In this document: one piece after another, positions 16,847 to 24,970 of the stretch
Layout of the letters: every line of letters begins with the position of its first letter
How positions within the stretch are numbered: position 1 is the stretch's first letter
Notes under the pieces: generated by a model
Database searches by the model: none
What the model saw: the letters and a program-made list of their open reading frames with translations, nothing else
Told to the model about the DNA's origin: nothing
Program-made: the position numbers and the translations under genes
Source: a virus
Reading direction: 5' to 3' (one strand)
IMG/VR virus record: IMGVR_UViG_3300048121_001213
Coordinates: 1-28,155 of that record
DNA length: 28,155 nt

Positions 16847-18379
16847 TTAACCGCAAACTACATGCAAGGATACCCATGCATCACCTAAATTTGAGCCTAG
16901 TCTATTTCTTAGTTGTAACTGTCCATTACTTGTTACCTGTACTTGCGGATACCCGTGATCGTTTCCTGTTTTTACTACATTAAACGGACCAGCTAGTATC
17001 CAACCAGAATTAGATTTAACCGCAGTGTAAGTAGAAAATGATTTGTTTGCCCCTGGAACGCCATTTTCTCTGCCAGTGATGTAAATATTTACACCAGACG
17101 CCCATGAACTAACATGGTCATCTAAATCAAAAACAGTTGCATAACTAGACGTTAAATCAATATATCCAGTGGCATTTTGTTCAACTGTACCAGAAACATG
17201 CAGTGGATTTTGTGGACTAGAAACGCCGACTCCTAAATTACCGTAGTTGTCTAAACGCATTCTTTCTGTTAGTACATCAGGCCCGTCAGCTGTACTATAA
17301 GAACCGTTACCAGTTCCTTTAAGAGAAAATACTAGTGCTGGTTCTACACTGCCTCCTGTTGGGTTATTATATCCGCCCCATAGGTGTATTTGACCTTGTA
17401 AAGGTCTGGATCCTTCAGCAGTATTCCATCCGTTTCCTTCAAAAATTAGAGCACCTGGCAAGTTCACTCCATTAACAGGACTTGCAGCAGGATTAATAAT
17501 TTTTATATCGCCGTTATCTTCAATTTGTAGTCTATCTAAATTTGCAGTATATAACACTAATTTATTACTTTGTGGGTTACCTATTTTAAATTGTCCACCA
17601 CTGGCAAACATTCTACCGTATGTTGCATTGCCCCATCCTGATTGTAATGACAGCATACCATCGCCACCTCCACTACTGTTACCAATTGTAAGTGTTGTAG
17701 TGTTACCAACTAAATCTGGACTTGTACTGTTTATTGATACATTACCATCTACCTGTAGTGTAGTTTGCGGATTAATAGTACCAATGCCTACCGATCCCGC
17801 CGATGTGATGCGCATGGCTTCTGTGTTGTTTGTTTGAAAGTTTAACGAATGGTTTGATTGCGTACCAACCCAACCGCCACTTGATGCCGCAAGCATTTCC
17901 ATATTAACGGAGCTAGAGGTATCGGATGCTCTTATGTAAGCGGTCCCAGCTTCAGAAACATCTAACTGTCTTGTAGGTGAACTCGTCCCAATACCAACTT
18001 TACCATCGGTATCAATTACTAATGCTCCTTCATTTCCGCTTGTATCTAATCTAATTTTTTCTACAGTAGTTCCATTGCCAACTACTAAAGTATCTGCATT
18101 ATCTTGATAGAAAACATAAGAAGCAGTACCGCCAGCATCTCTTATCTGTATAGCTTGAGAGTTATTATTAAATACAATCTGATGCGAACTCATATCAATA
18201 TCGCCAGTCATAGTACCACCTGCTAGTGGTAGTGGAGCACCGACGTTAGTATCCAACATGGTAACTCCGCCCATTTGCAGGTTACCATTAACAATGTTTA
18301 GGTGTCCACTAGAGTCAATACTAAGATCTGGTGTACCATTATCTAGATGAGATATGTGTTCAATTTTTAGTGTTGACAT
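16847..18379 (-). CDS. Tail fibre with GNVGIGT-type repeats and unrecognised C-terminal domain (cassette B)
   Basis: The product has 510 residues. The N-terminus MSTLKIEHISHLD, with P-D-L-S-I-D-S-S-G-H, matches that of the cassette A fibre at 24971-26461 (MTTLVLEHLQHAD, P-D-I-T-I-D-S-S-G-R), so these two probably attach to the same partner. Shaft repeats include K-V-G-I-G-T-S-S-P-T-R-Q-L-D-V and S-V-G-I-G-T-I-N-P-Q-T-T-L-Q-V. The last 110 residues or so (from G-Y-I-D-L-T-S-S-Y-A-T-V-F-D-L) are beta-rich and end A-W-V-S-L-H-V-V-C-G. They are not the C1q-like type of the neighbours, and I do not recognise the fold. The ATG follows the small gene's stop by 15 bases, with AGGA and a closer GGA upstream. 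Confidence 0.8.
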   Translation of the reverse strand: MSTLKIEHISHLDNGTPDLSIDSSGHLNIVNGNLQMGGVTMLDTNVGAPLPLAGGTMTGDIDMSSHQIVFNNNSQAIQIRDAGGTASYVFYQDNADTLVVGNGTTVEKIRLDTSGNEGALVIDTDGKVGIGTSSPTRQLDVSEAGTAYIRASDTSSSVNMEMLAASSGGWVGTQSNHSLNFQTNNTEAMRITSAGSVGIGTINPQTTLQVDGNVSINSTSPDLVGNTTTLTIGNSSGGGDGMLSLQSGWGNATYGRMFASGGQFKIGNPQSNKLVLYTANLDRLQIEDNGDIKIINPAASPVNGVNLPGALIFEGNGWNTAEGSRPLQGQIHLWGGYNNPTGGSVEPALVFSLKGTGNGSYSTADGPDVLTERMRLDNYGNLGVGVSSPQNPLHVSGTVEQNATGYIDLTSSYATVFDLDDHVSSWASGVNIYITGRENGVPGANKSFSTYTAVKSNSGWILAGPFNVVKTGNDHGYPQVQVTSNGQLQLRNRLGSNLGDAWVSLHVVCG

Positions 18380-18394
18380 TCCGGACGTTTCCTA

Positions 18395-18667
18395 TTATTC
18401 TGGCATTTCTGCTTCTGCTTCAGCATTTCTTGCAGCAGCAGTTTTTACAACTTCTAATTCAAATGCTTGTGCAACTTGAGCATCTTTGCCCACAGCCATA
18501 GCAATTTCATTTTCATTGCAGTGTGTCATTAATAATCCGCAAATTTCGTCCACGGCAATTCTTGCACGATTTGTTACAGCATTATCTGCCCAATCTTGGA
18601 CACTGGCTGCTGCATATTCCATCGCTTTGTTTTCTGTTTCAGTTAAACTGATTGTAATATCTGGCAT
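18395..18667 (-). CDS. Small conserved phage protein of fibre regions, function unknown
   Basis: The product has 90 residues and is mostly helical in appearance: I-S-L-T-E-T-E-N-K-A-M-E-Y-A-A, W-A-D-N-A-V-T-N-R-A-R-I-A-V-D-E-I, and an Ala/Glu-rich tail. Small proteins with this pattern (T-x-x-E-x-K, W-x-x-N-A-V-x-N-R) are familiar beside fibre genes of marine phages, but I know of no assigned function. It has the clearest Shine-Dalgarno of the window (AAGGAG, seven bases from ATG) and its own late promoter box about 32 bases upstream, so it may be made at a higher level than its neighbours. It heads the promoter unit that continues into two fibre genes. Confidence 0.75.
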   Translation of the reverse strand: MPDITISLTETENKAMEYAAASVQDWADNAVTNRARIAVDEICGLLMTHCNENEIAMAVGKDAQVAQAFELEVVKTAAARNAEAEAEMPE

Positions 18668-18698
18668 TTTATTTCTCCTTAAAATGTGTTGTTAGTTA

Positions 18699-18706
18699 TA
18701 TTTATT
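18699..18706 (-). promoter_or_regulatory. Probable T4-type late promoter box AATAAATA
   Basis: AATAAATA lies 31 bases before the ATG at 18667, in the 87-base gap after the chaperone gene. It fits NATAAATA and is followed by a short leader with a strong SD (AAGGAG). It probably drives the small protein and the two fibre genes behind it. The leader lacks the hairpin seen at the four leader genes. Confidence 0.6.
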
Positions 18707-18754
18707 GCCTTGTGCAATGTTGTTTACGCTATTAAGTAACCGCTGAAAAAATAC

Positions 18755-19102
18755 TCATACTGGTTTCTCCGGCCATACCACATCGTCTAAACTAGTGTAT
18801 GTATTTGTTATATCTCTTAGTGTTTGTCTATACGCTAATTGTTCATCTGTTGGTGTCCTGTCTGGTAAGACCCACCAATCAGTCTCTGTAATCAATTCAT
18901 CTCTTTTAGCACGTAATTGCTTTAATGGTATTTCCAATAATACTTCGTCTATAGCAGTATCTATTTCCGCCTGCGTTGGCTTTTCTGTAATATTATCTTC
19001 ATCCCAATCAATTGTTCCATCTTCGTAAAGAGTAAATCTTCCTTCAGGTCTAATTTTTTGTAATGCAAATATAGTATGTCTAAATCTGGTTGCGTCTATC
19101 AT
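18755..19102 (-). CDS. Phage tail fibre assembly chaperone-like protein (cassette B)
   Basis: The product has 115 residues from the chosen start. The C-terminal half carries the tail assembly chaperone pattern: L-R-A-K-R-D-E-L-I-T-E-T-D-W-W, then P-D-R-T-P, Y-R-Q-T-L-R-D-I-T, and V-V-W-P-E-K-P-V. The first half (M-I-D-A-T-R-F-R-H-T, then Y-E-D-G-T-I-D-W-D-E) also fits a small assembly factor. A longer frame starts at 19117, but I prefer the ATG at 19102. It overlaps the upstream stop as TAATG, the same junction as at 11317 and 21187, and has GGGG about nine bases upstream. The paralogue at 457-789 shares the core but has a different N-terminus and tail, consistent with each serving its own cassette. 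Confidence 0.75.
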   Translation of the reverse strand: MIDATRFRHTIFALQKIRPEGRFTLYEDGTIDWDEDNITEKPTQAEIDTAIDEVLLEIPLKQLRAKRDELITETDWWVLPDRTPTDEQLAYRQTLRDITNTYTSLDDVVWPEKPV

Positions 19103-19917
19103 TATGCTGAACCCCATGCAATTTCTTGTATTACCAAAGTAGATTTCATCGTTGTATTATTATAAGATGAGGCGGTGTCACGGCTAGTACCAATATTTAA
19201 ACTAGCACCATTGGTATTTTCTGCACTGAACATAACTCTTGTTTCCACTAAACTAGTTGTATTGGGATGCCAAACAACACTTGTTCCTGAATGTACTTGT
19301 TGGTCAGGCTCACTAAAACTTCTAATACTACTAAAATCACCAAAAGCTGCACCACTGTTATAACTACCGTTTAGATTGGTGTTCCTTTGCCAGGCGCCGC
19401 CGCCAATTCTGTATTCTAACCAGGCGTGTGCGTCATCATTAGCAGAACCAAAGATATTACCAATTACTAGTAGTCTATTATCAGCATGATTTGGTGTTAT
19501 ATCTACTTTAAGTGCTTCAAATCCACTTTGACTGGTAGTATATGTAATAGCATCTGTACTTGCATACTGTGTTTGTATAACTGCACCTCTGCTTGAACTT
19601 GTTAAGATTCTACTCCAATCGTGCCATCCAACTGTCCCTTGCTTTATTCTATAATATAACCCGCCGTTTAGATAACCGTAAGTGTCAGCAAAATACATTT
19701 GCGCAGCTCTTTCATTCGTGGCATCATCATGTGTGCCTCCCTGGTCAATTGAACTTAAATACCAAATAACACCATTATTGGAGGCTGCGAGGTTAGCTGG
19801 TGCGCCACTTTGATACCCAAAACTATTTGGCTCCATAGTATTGTAATCTTCACTACTAGTAAGAGTACCACTACTACGCATTACGATACTGTCGTCTGTT
19901 AAATTATTTTTAGCCAT
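19102..19917 (-). CDS. Fibre-tip protein with pyocin-knob-like segment
   Basis: The product has 271 residues. Residues about 75-110 (Y-G-Y-L-N-G-G-L-Y-Y-R-I-K, then W-H-D-W-S-R-I-L) resemble the knob repeats of phage and pyocin fibre tips, where a glycine-rich strand is followed by W-S-x-W. The second half (A-L-K-V-D-I-T-P-N-H-A-D-N-R-L-L-V-I-G, ending T-L-V-I-Q-E-I-A-W-G-S-A) is a beta-sandwich type common at the ends of marine phage tail proteins. The gene overlaps the preceding S74 fibre by eight bases and uses GGAGG nine bases before its ATG. Position suggests it is the tip or receptor-binding partner of that fibre; this is inference. Confidence 0.7.
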   Translation of the reverse strand: MAKNNLTDDSIVMRSSGTLTSSEDYNTMEPNSFGYQSGAPANLAASNNGVIWYLSSIDQGGTHDDATNERAAQMYFADTYGYLNGGLYYRIKQGTVGWHDWSRILTSSSRGAVIQTQYASTDAITYTTSQSGFEALKVDITPNHADNRLLVIGNIFGSANDDAHAWLEYRIGGGAWQRNTNLNGSYNSGAAFGDFSSIRSFSEPDQQVHSGTSVVWHPNTTSLVETRVMFSAENTNGASLNIGTSRDTASSYNNTTMKSTLVIQEIAWGSA

Positions 19918-21187
19918 TCAGTTTTTCCTCCAGTTCTTGAATTCTTGTTTCCATCTGTTGTATTCTTTCTACTGCTTCTTGTAGAGCCGCAGTTAATAAT
20001 GGAGTAATACGACCATAGTCCATTGTTTGCATCTCATCTGCATCTTTTTCACCAGTTACAGAATATTCGAGTCCAGCATCTTGAACTTCATGTGCAATAA
20101 AGCCATCAACATAGTTGTCTGGATCAACATTCCAACTATGTCTAACTGGACGTAATCTTTGTAATCTATCAAATGCGTCAGTTATTAATTCTACGTTTTG
20201 TTTTAATCTATAATCTGATGTTGTGTTATATGTAGTGCTAGTTGTACTTCTAACAATACTACCAACTATGCCTTCACCACTAGCAGTTGTATGAAAACGC
20301 ACAGTATTTGCATTAGAACCGTTTAGTTCTAATTGCCAATCACTATTGTTTGTAAAATATCCACGAGACCCAAACACACTACCTACTAGATAACAATTAT
20401 TAAATCTAGTATTATTATCTCCAAGATTAATGTAGTTTCCTTTTAAACTTAAAGTACTTGTATCAAATGGATAAATTGAACTAGAACCGAATGCAATTCC
20501 AATATTGTTATTTTGTGTACTTCCAAAATATGCACTATAGTTATCATCTATACCAATGGCAACATGATTTACTCCATCTTTCCTAAGTCCAATTACTGAT
20601 CCCCAGGACCCACGTCTTACAAACGTTGCTACTTCGCCTTCTCTAGCTGCTAATACATTACCATCAAGTTTTAAAACAATACCACTAGTATCAGCAGGCG
20701 TACTGTCAAGAATATCTTCAGATGTTGTACCAATTAAAGTATTACCACTACCATTAATAAGAAATCTATTTGATGCAGCACTTTGATCCCTTATAGTAAA
20801 TCCATCAGCATCAGATAGTAAATCTATACGACGGGAGGCATTTTCAATAGCTACTCGTCCTTGTGTGCTGTCATATACATGTAATGGAACCGCTGGACTT
20901 GATGTCCCAATACCAACATTACCACCACTAGAATTTAATACTATGTCTTGATCAGCATTAATTCTTAAATCTCTTCCACCATTTATAGTTGTAATAAAAT
21001 GACTTCTTGCAGTGTCAGTAAGCTGTATCTGTGCATTACTTTTTTCAATTAACAAGTTATTTGTAAATGTACCACTGTTGTCTGTTAATACAACTTTGCT
21101 TAAATCAATAGTAGTGCTTCCAGCAACATCTGGTGCCACTAGGTCTACATATCCGCTTACATCGCCTTTGATTCTTAAATCTGCCAT
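19910..21187 (-). CDS. Tail fibre with C-terminal S74 intramolecular chaperone (cassette B)
   Basis: The product has 425 residues from ATG at 21187, which overlaps the leader's stop as TAATG. A GTG 15 bases further upstream gives a longer frame but is less likely. The N-terminus (M-A-D-L-R-I-K-G-D-V-S-G-Y-V-D-L, then P-D-V-A-G-S-T-T-I) aligns with that of the fibre at the right window edge. One clear fibre repeat (N-V-G-I-G-T-S-S-P-A-V-P-L-H-V) and a degenerate one follow. The last 102 residues are a Peptidase_S74 chaperone: S-D-Y-R-L-K with Ser324 and Lys329, then L-R-P-V-R-H-S-W, G-F-I-A-H-E-V-Q, and a heptad helix ending E-L-E-E-K-L-N-G. Self-cleavage before Ser324 would leave a mature fibre of about 323 residues. 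Confidence 0.88.
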   Translation of the reverse strand: MADLRIKGDVSGYVDLVAPDVAGSTTIDLSKVVLTDNSGTFTNNLLIEKSNAQIQLTDTARSHFITTINGGRDLRINADQDIVLNSSGGNVGIGTSSPAVPLHVYDSTQGRVAIENASRRIDLLSDADGFTIRDQSAASNRFLINGSGNTLIGTTSEDILDSTPADTSGIVLKLDGNVLAAREGEVATFVRRGSWGSVIGLRKDGVNHVAIGIDDNYSAYFGSTQNNNIGIAFGSSSIYPFDTSTLSLKGNYINLGDNNTRFNNCYLVGSVFGSRGYFTNNSDWQLELNGSNANTVRFHTTASGEGIVGSIVRSTTSTTYNTTSDYRLKQNVELITDAFDRLQRLRPVRHSWNVDPDNYVDGFIAHEVQDAGLEYSVTGEKDADEMQTMDYGRITPLLTAALQEAVERIQQMETRIQELEEKLNG

Positions 21188-23412
21188 TATACTATTACCC
21201 ACCTGCTTCCACTACTTATAGTAACTGTGGATCCACTTTCAATTGTTACTGGTCCTGCAGCCATTGCACTATCTCCAACTGCAATTGTGTAGTTTTCTGT
21301 TACTGTTTGACTGTTTACAAAAAACGGTTGTGATGTACGTACTCTGGTAGTTACTAAATCTCCAGTCATAGTATCGCCAGTTTTACTTACCTTTGTTGCA
21401 ATATTATTTGCAGTTGTTGTAGCAAAATTAGGGTCATCTCCCAATGCCGCCGCTAATTCATTTAAAGTATCCAGTGTGGCTGGCGCACTATCAGTAATGG
21501 TTGCAATGATATTTGTTGCTGTATCATAGTCGTTATTTGTTAAGTATGTACCAACATCAGTATCAGTATACCCTGGTTGTCCGTCTAATGTAAGTGTGCC
21601 AGCTACACTATCATAAGTCGCTGTGATATTATTACCACCTACAATTAAATTGTCTACATCTGCGTCTGTATATCCAGGCTGTCCATCTAGTGTTAATGTA
21701 CCAGCTGCATCGTCATAAGTTGCAGTAATGTTGTTGCCACCTACTACTAAACTGGCTACACGGTCATCTACACGCTCATTTGTTAAAAATAAATTTGTAG
21801 TGCCTTCTGTTAGATCGTCACTATTGCTTGCACCTGCTTGTTGCCAAGCACTTCCGTCCCAAATGTAAAGTATATTATTGTCTGTAGCAAATGCTTGGTC
21901 ACCTGGGTTATTACCAACCAATGGCAAATATGTACTATCGTCATAAACATTAACTTTTGCAACAACTGCACTGCCGTCCTCAACTATTAATTCTGCTGTA
22001 CCTGCCACTTCTCGAATCTTGTTCTCAAAGCTAGGTGTATTCTCAACATAAGTTGCCAAGTCCTGTGGTACGAATTTGTTTGAGCTAGCATCATATACAA
22101 GACACATCTGATTAACTAAACTTGGAATAGGTCTCAATTCAACTGGTGTTTTGTGACCTTCTTGTGTGTGCATAAAATAAACAACATAGTTGCCATTAAT
22201 ATTTGTTTCTACAGCCAAGTCCTTGACTGTTATTTCTCCACGCATACTGCTATGGTTACCGCACTGATAATATAATGTATCAGGAGCACCTGCAGGTACT
22301 ACAAAAGTTACAGTGCCACTATCTGTACGGCTACCAGTTACACCAGTTGTATATTCACCAAAATATGTACCAGCACTAAAATTAGTTCCATTATCTGTTG
22401 TCAAGTAAAACGGGTGCCCTGTTGCTGACACATTAAATGTATATGTACCACCTCTGTATATTGGTCCTAAGTTGGGATTGTCGCCAGCGGCGCTTCCACT
22501 AAATGTGTATGCACCTGAACCACTGTTTGTTACACTATAACTAACACTTGGGTTGCTAAGTGTAGGAGGGGTAATAGTACTGGGTACGTTTACATTTATG
22601 CGCTGTACATTAGTTGCTGTTCCTCCGTTAATGTCTGGATGTGTATCGCTAATTGGGTTACTTGGATTATCTGTTGCCCAGCTTACTAGGTTGTCTGTAC
22701 CAGCACCGTCAATCCACTTCAAGTACAAACTATGTGTTTGTGTCATGCTTCCGTGTGTAACGTAAGCCGCATAGTTGTTTACGGTATATGTACCTTGTTT
22801 GTATAAAGGGACACTTACTTCTGGAGAATTTGTAATTGTTCTACGTGCATAAGGTAGTGTACTTTGTTCCCAGGTCCACAACCAAGTTGTGTCTTGACCT
22901 GCTGCTGGAGCATCTACTTGTATTTCCAATGTTTCAGGAGCAATAGTAAGGTTAACATCAGGTATATTATCCTGTGTAATTTCCCTAGTACCTAGTTGAA
23001 TACTATTACCACTAAGATAAAGATCACGAAAACGATTGGTTACACTTCCAAGGTCATATGCAATGTCAGTGTCTGGTATGATATCTCCACTTACATCGCC
23101 CAGTTTAGCTTGTACACGGGTATCAGTATAATAAAGGTTGTTTGTACCCTCAGTAATTTCATCAGTGTTGTCAACGCCCTGTACTGCGCTGTCAACATAC
23201 GTTTCAGTTGCATAACTGTTGGTTGTAAGATAGTTGCCTACACGTGCATCAGTGTAGAATAAGTTGGTACCTTCGAGAAGTGTATCAGTATCAATAGTAG
23301 TACTGTTAATTACGCTTTTCCAGGCACCGCTAGTACTGTCGTAAATCCACCGACGACCTTTTTCGTTGTGTATATCGCCATTGGTTGGGCTACTAGGAAA
23401 TGAAACTGCCAT
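21187..23412 (-). CDS. Cassette B leader: structural protein with cupredoxin-like domain, no fibre C-terminus
   Basis: The product has 741 residues. The N-terminal 33 residues (F-P-S-S-P-T-N-G-D-I-H, G-R-R-W-I-Y, A-W-K-S) form a cap shared with cassette E. [LI]-x-E-G-T repeats with [FY]-Y-T-D-x-R follow to about residue 100. The shared leader module starts near 150 (L-T-I-A-P-E-T-L-E-I-Q-V). The cupredoxin-like domain spans about 283-398, with His333, Cys384, His387 and Met390. A 34-residue tandem duplication (V-G-G-N-N-I-T-A-T-Y) lies near residues 557-624. The end (M-A-A-G-P-V-T-I-E-S-G-S-T-V-T-I) is a known terminal motif of phage tail proteins. Unlike the C and D leaders it lacks GNVGIGT repeats, glycan-binding domains and S74; the next gene supplies the S74 fibre. 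The start is fixed by the promoter/hairpin. Confidence 0.88.
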   Translation of the reverse strand: MAVSFPSSPTNGDIHNEKGRRWIYDSTSGAWKSVINSTTIDTDTLLEGTNLFYTDARVGNYLTTNSYATETYVDSAVQGVDNTDEITEGTNNLYYTDTRVQAKLGDVSGDIIPDTDIAYDLGSVTNRFRDLYLSGNSIQLGTREITQDNIPDVNLTIAPETLEIQVDAPAAGQDTTWLWTWEQSTLPYARRTITNSPEVSVPLYKQGTYTVNNYAAYVTHGSMTQTHSLYLKWIDGAGTDNLVSWATDNPSNPISDTHPDINGGTATNVQRINVNVPSTITPPTLSNPSVSYSVTNSGSGAYTFSGSAAGDNPNLGPIYRGGTYTFNVSATGHPFYLTTDNGTNFSAGTYFGEYTTGVTGSRTDSGTVTFVVPAGAPDTLYYQCGNHSSMRGEITVKDLAVETNINGNYVVYFMHTQEGHKTPVELRPIPSLVNQMCLVYDASSNKFVPQDLATYVENTPSFENKIREVAGTAELIVEDGSAVVAKVNVYDDSTYLPLVGNNPGDQAFATDNNILYIWDGSAWQQAGASNSDDLTEGTTNLFLTNERVDDRVASLVVGGNNITATYDDAAGTLTLDGQPGYTDADVDNLIVGGNNITATYDSVAGTLTLDGQPGYTDTDVGTYLTNNDYDTATNIIATITDSAPATLDTLNELAAALGDDPNFATTTANNIATKVSKTGDTMTGDLVTTRVRTSQPFFVNSQTVTENYTIAVGDSAMAAGPVTIESGSTVTISSGSRWVIV
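21391..22959 (-). repeat. Leader-module homology, copy in cassette B
   Basis: About 1.57 kb paralogous to the C and D copies, lengthened by an internal 34-codon tandem duplication. The N-terminal cap upstream of it is of a different type from those of C and D. Confidence 0.75.
21541..21744 (-). repeat. 102-base tandem duplication within the cassette B leader
   Basis: Two adjacent 34-codon units encode V-G-G-N-N-I-T-A-T-Y-D followed by A-G-T-L-T-L-D-G-Q-P-G-Y-T-D. The single unit is present once in the C and D leaders. The two units differ at many synonymous sites, so the duplication is not recent. Confidence 0.8.
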
Positions 23413-23438
23413 GTGTAATAATCCTGTTGTTATTACAC
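23410..23438 (-). promoter_or_regulatory. Leader hairpin with SD in loop, ending at start codon (copy 4)
   Basis: Identical to copies 1 and 3: a 9-bp perfect inverted repeat, an 8-base loop with AGGA, and the ATG at 23412-23410 directly after the stem. Confidence 0.75.
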
Positions 23439-23439
23439 T

Positions 23440-23447
23440 TATTTATC
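23440..23447 (-). promoter_or_regulatory. T4-type late promoter box GATAAATA (copy 4)
   Basis: GATAAATA lies 27 bases before the ATG at 23412 and eight bases past the stop of the last cassette A fibre. Sequence upstream of the AATC flank differs from the other copies, which marks the edge of the conserved block. Confidence 0.75.
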
Positions 23448-23455
23448 GATTTGTG

Positions 23456-24943
23456 TTAGCCTATTAGATGACCACCAAAATGTGAATATAGGCTAGCACC
23501 ATACATTTCATTATTACCTGTAGCATTTACAAAATTTACTCTGGCTTCGTCATTAGCTGAAAGATACATTACTTGAGTATATGATACATTTTCCCAACGA
23601 TCATTCATATTCCAATGTCCACGTGTATAATGGTTACCGTTTTTCTCTAGTCGCAATTCCCCATTACGCTGAGTGCCATCAACTGGCGATCCCCCAACGA
23701 TTGCACCCACAGTAAAATGATAATACCCATCAACTGGTGCAGTAAATTTGCCCGTAGAAGAACTATAATTTCCGCCATTGTTATGATAAATATTGTTCCA
23801 AAGTATAATTTGACTACTACTAACACTTCCATTACTCTTAAAAGCAAGAAATGCTGGAACATTAGGTGTTGTAACAATACCTGACGTATTAATATGCATT
23901 CTGTTTGAGTTATTAGCACGAAAAGACATATCAACATCTGATATAACAGTTAGTCCATGACTAGGGTTGGTATAAAATCCACCTCTTAATGTACTGCCAT
24001 TGTATGTCAAATACCCACTGGAAATATCCCCAGAACTAGGACCATATATTTTATTGTAAAAGCCATTTGTAGTGTTTGTCCAATTAACTTCATCGGACTT
24101 TAATCTCATAGTTTCTACTGCTGTAGCTGATGCACTGCTGGCTACGCCCAAAGTTAGTGCGGTAACTGTCCCTGCATTACTTGTGGCAATAGCTTTAATG
24201 TTGACTTTTGCACCAGTACCATTTGTAGAACTATCATTTGCATAGAAATCAATTTGACCAATGACATCGTTAGCCGTAATACTCGTATCAGTGTTTTCAA
24301 TGGTTAACTTTGCACCTTGGCCTGAGTTATTAGCAGAAATATTTAACTCAGACTTGGGCGAATTAGTTCCAATACCAACATTTCCGCCATCTTTTTGTAA
24401 TGTTATAGGATGACCTGTGTTATGTGTATGTAAGTGTAATCCTACGCCGATGCTAGACCCAGCAGTCATTCTTCCACCATTATTATGCCAAGTGCCAACA
24501 GCGAACCAGCTATCACTGGAAGTATTACCGTCTATCCAAGCACCATAATAATCATTCTGCTGATCAACATTCATCCTCGCACCAACACTTAGTTTTTGTA
24601 ACGGATTATCATTACCAATACCTACATTGCCGCCAGCATTTGCCAATACAACATTTTCGTTTACAACTCCGCCAATATGTATTGGTCTACCACTTACACC
24701 ATCGAGAGAAGCAACAACTGTACTATCAACAACATGTCGTGACAATTTCGCTATAGAAACTTCACTTGATTGTAGCTCTATTCCGTCTCCAGTAGTTGCT
24801 GTATTAACAGTAAGCGTACTATTAGGCGAAGCTGTACCAATACCAATTTTATTTGTAGCGTGATCAACTTTTAATAAATTGTCTGCACTGTCCACTGTTA
24901 AATCAGTGGTTGTTATACTTGAGCTTGTGATTGATGTTGTCAT
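23456..24943 (-). CDS. Tail fibre with C1q-like head, third of a tandem set (cassette A)
   Basis: The product has 495 residues. The N-terminus (M-T-T-S-I-T-S-S-S-I-T-T-T-D-L) differs from both neighbours. Fibre repeats include K-I-G-I-G-T-A-S-P-N-S-T-L-T-V and N-V-G-I-G-T-N-S-P-K-S-E-L-N-I. The last 140 residues or so (P-N-V-P-A-F-L-A-F, then T-G-K-F-T-A-P-V-D-G-Y-Y-H-F, ending S-H-F-G-G-H-L-I-G) are C1q-like. The middle insert of the head (G-S-P-V-D-G-T-Q-R-N-G-E) differs from its paralogues, as expected if loops determine receptor choice. AGGA lies seven bases before the ATG, and the gene follows the previous stop by 27 bases. Confidence 0.85.
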   Translation of the reverse strand: MTTSITSSSITTTDLTVDSADNLLKVDHATNKIGIGTASPNSTLTVNTATTGDGIELQSSEVSIAKLSRHVVDSTVVASLDGVSGRPIHIGGVVNENVVLANAGGNVGIGNDNPLQKLSVGARMNVDQQNDYYGAWIDGNTSSDSWFAVGTWHNNGGRMTAGSSIGVGLHLHTHNTGHPITLQKDGGNVGIGTNSPKSELNISANNSGQGAKLTIENTDTSITANDVIGQIDFYANDSSTNGTGAKVNIKAIATSNAGTVTALTLGVASSASATAVETMRLKSDEVNWTNTTNGFYNKIYGPSSGDISSGYLTYNGSTLRGGFYTNPSHGLTVISDVDMSFRANNSNRMHINTSGIVTTPNVPAFLAFKSNGSVSSSQIILWNNIYHNNGGNYSSSTGKFTAPVDGYYHFTVGAIVGGSPVDGTQRNGELRLEKNGNHYTRGHWNMNDRWENVSYTQVMYLSANDEARVNFVNATGNNEMYGASLYSHFGGHLIG

Positions 24944-24970
24944 ATTTTTATCCTATTTTGCAATTACATA

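Noticed and set aside
18704-18718. Possible terminator hairpin (ATTGC/GCAAT) before the small gene
   Set aside because: The stem is only five base pairs, overlaps the late promoter box and is not followed by a T-run.
19103-19117. Upstream ATG start for the cassette B chaperone
   Set aside because: The ATG at 19102 has the TAATG junction and a GGGG at usable spacing; the longer start overlaps more of the preceding gene.
21188-21202. Upstream GTG start for the S74 fibre
   Set aside because: It would add five residues with no counterpart in the paralogue; the ATG in the TAATG overlap matches other junctions.
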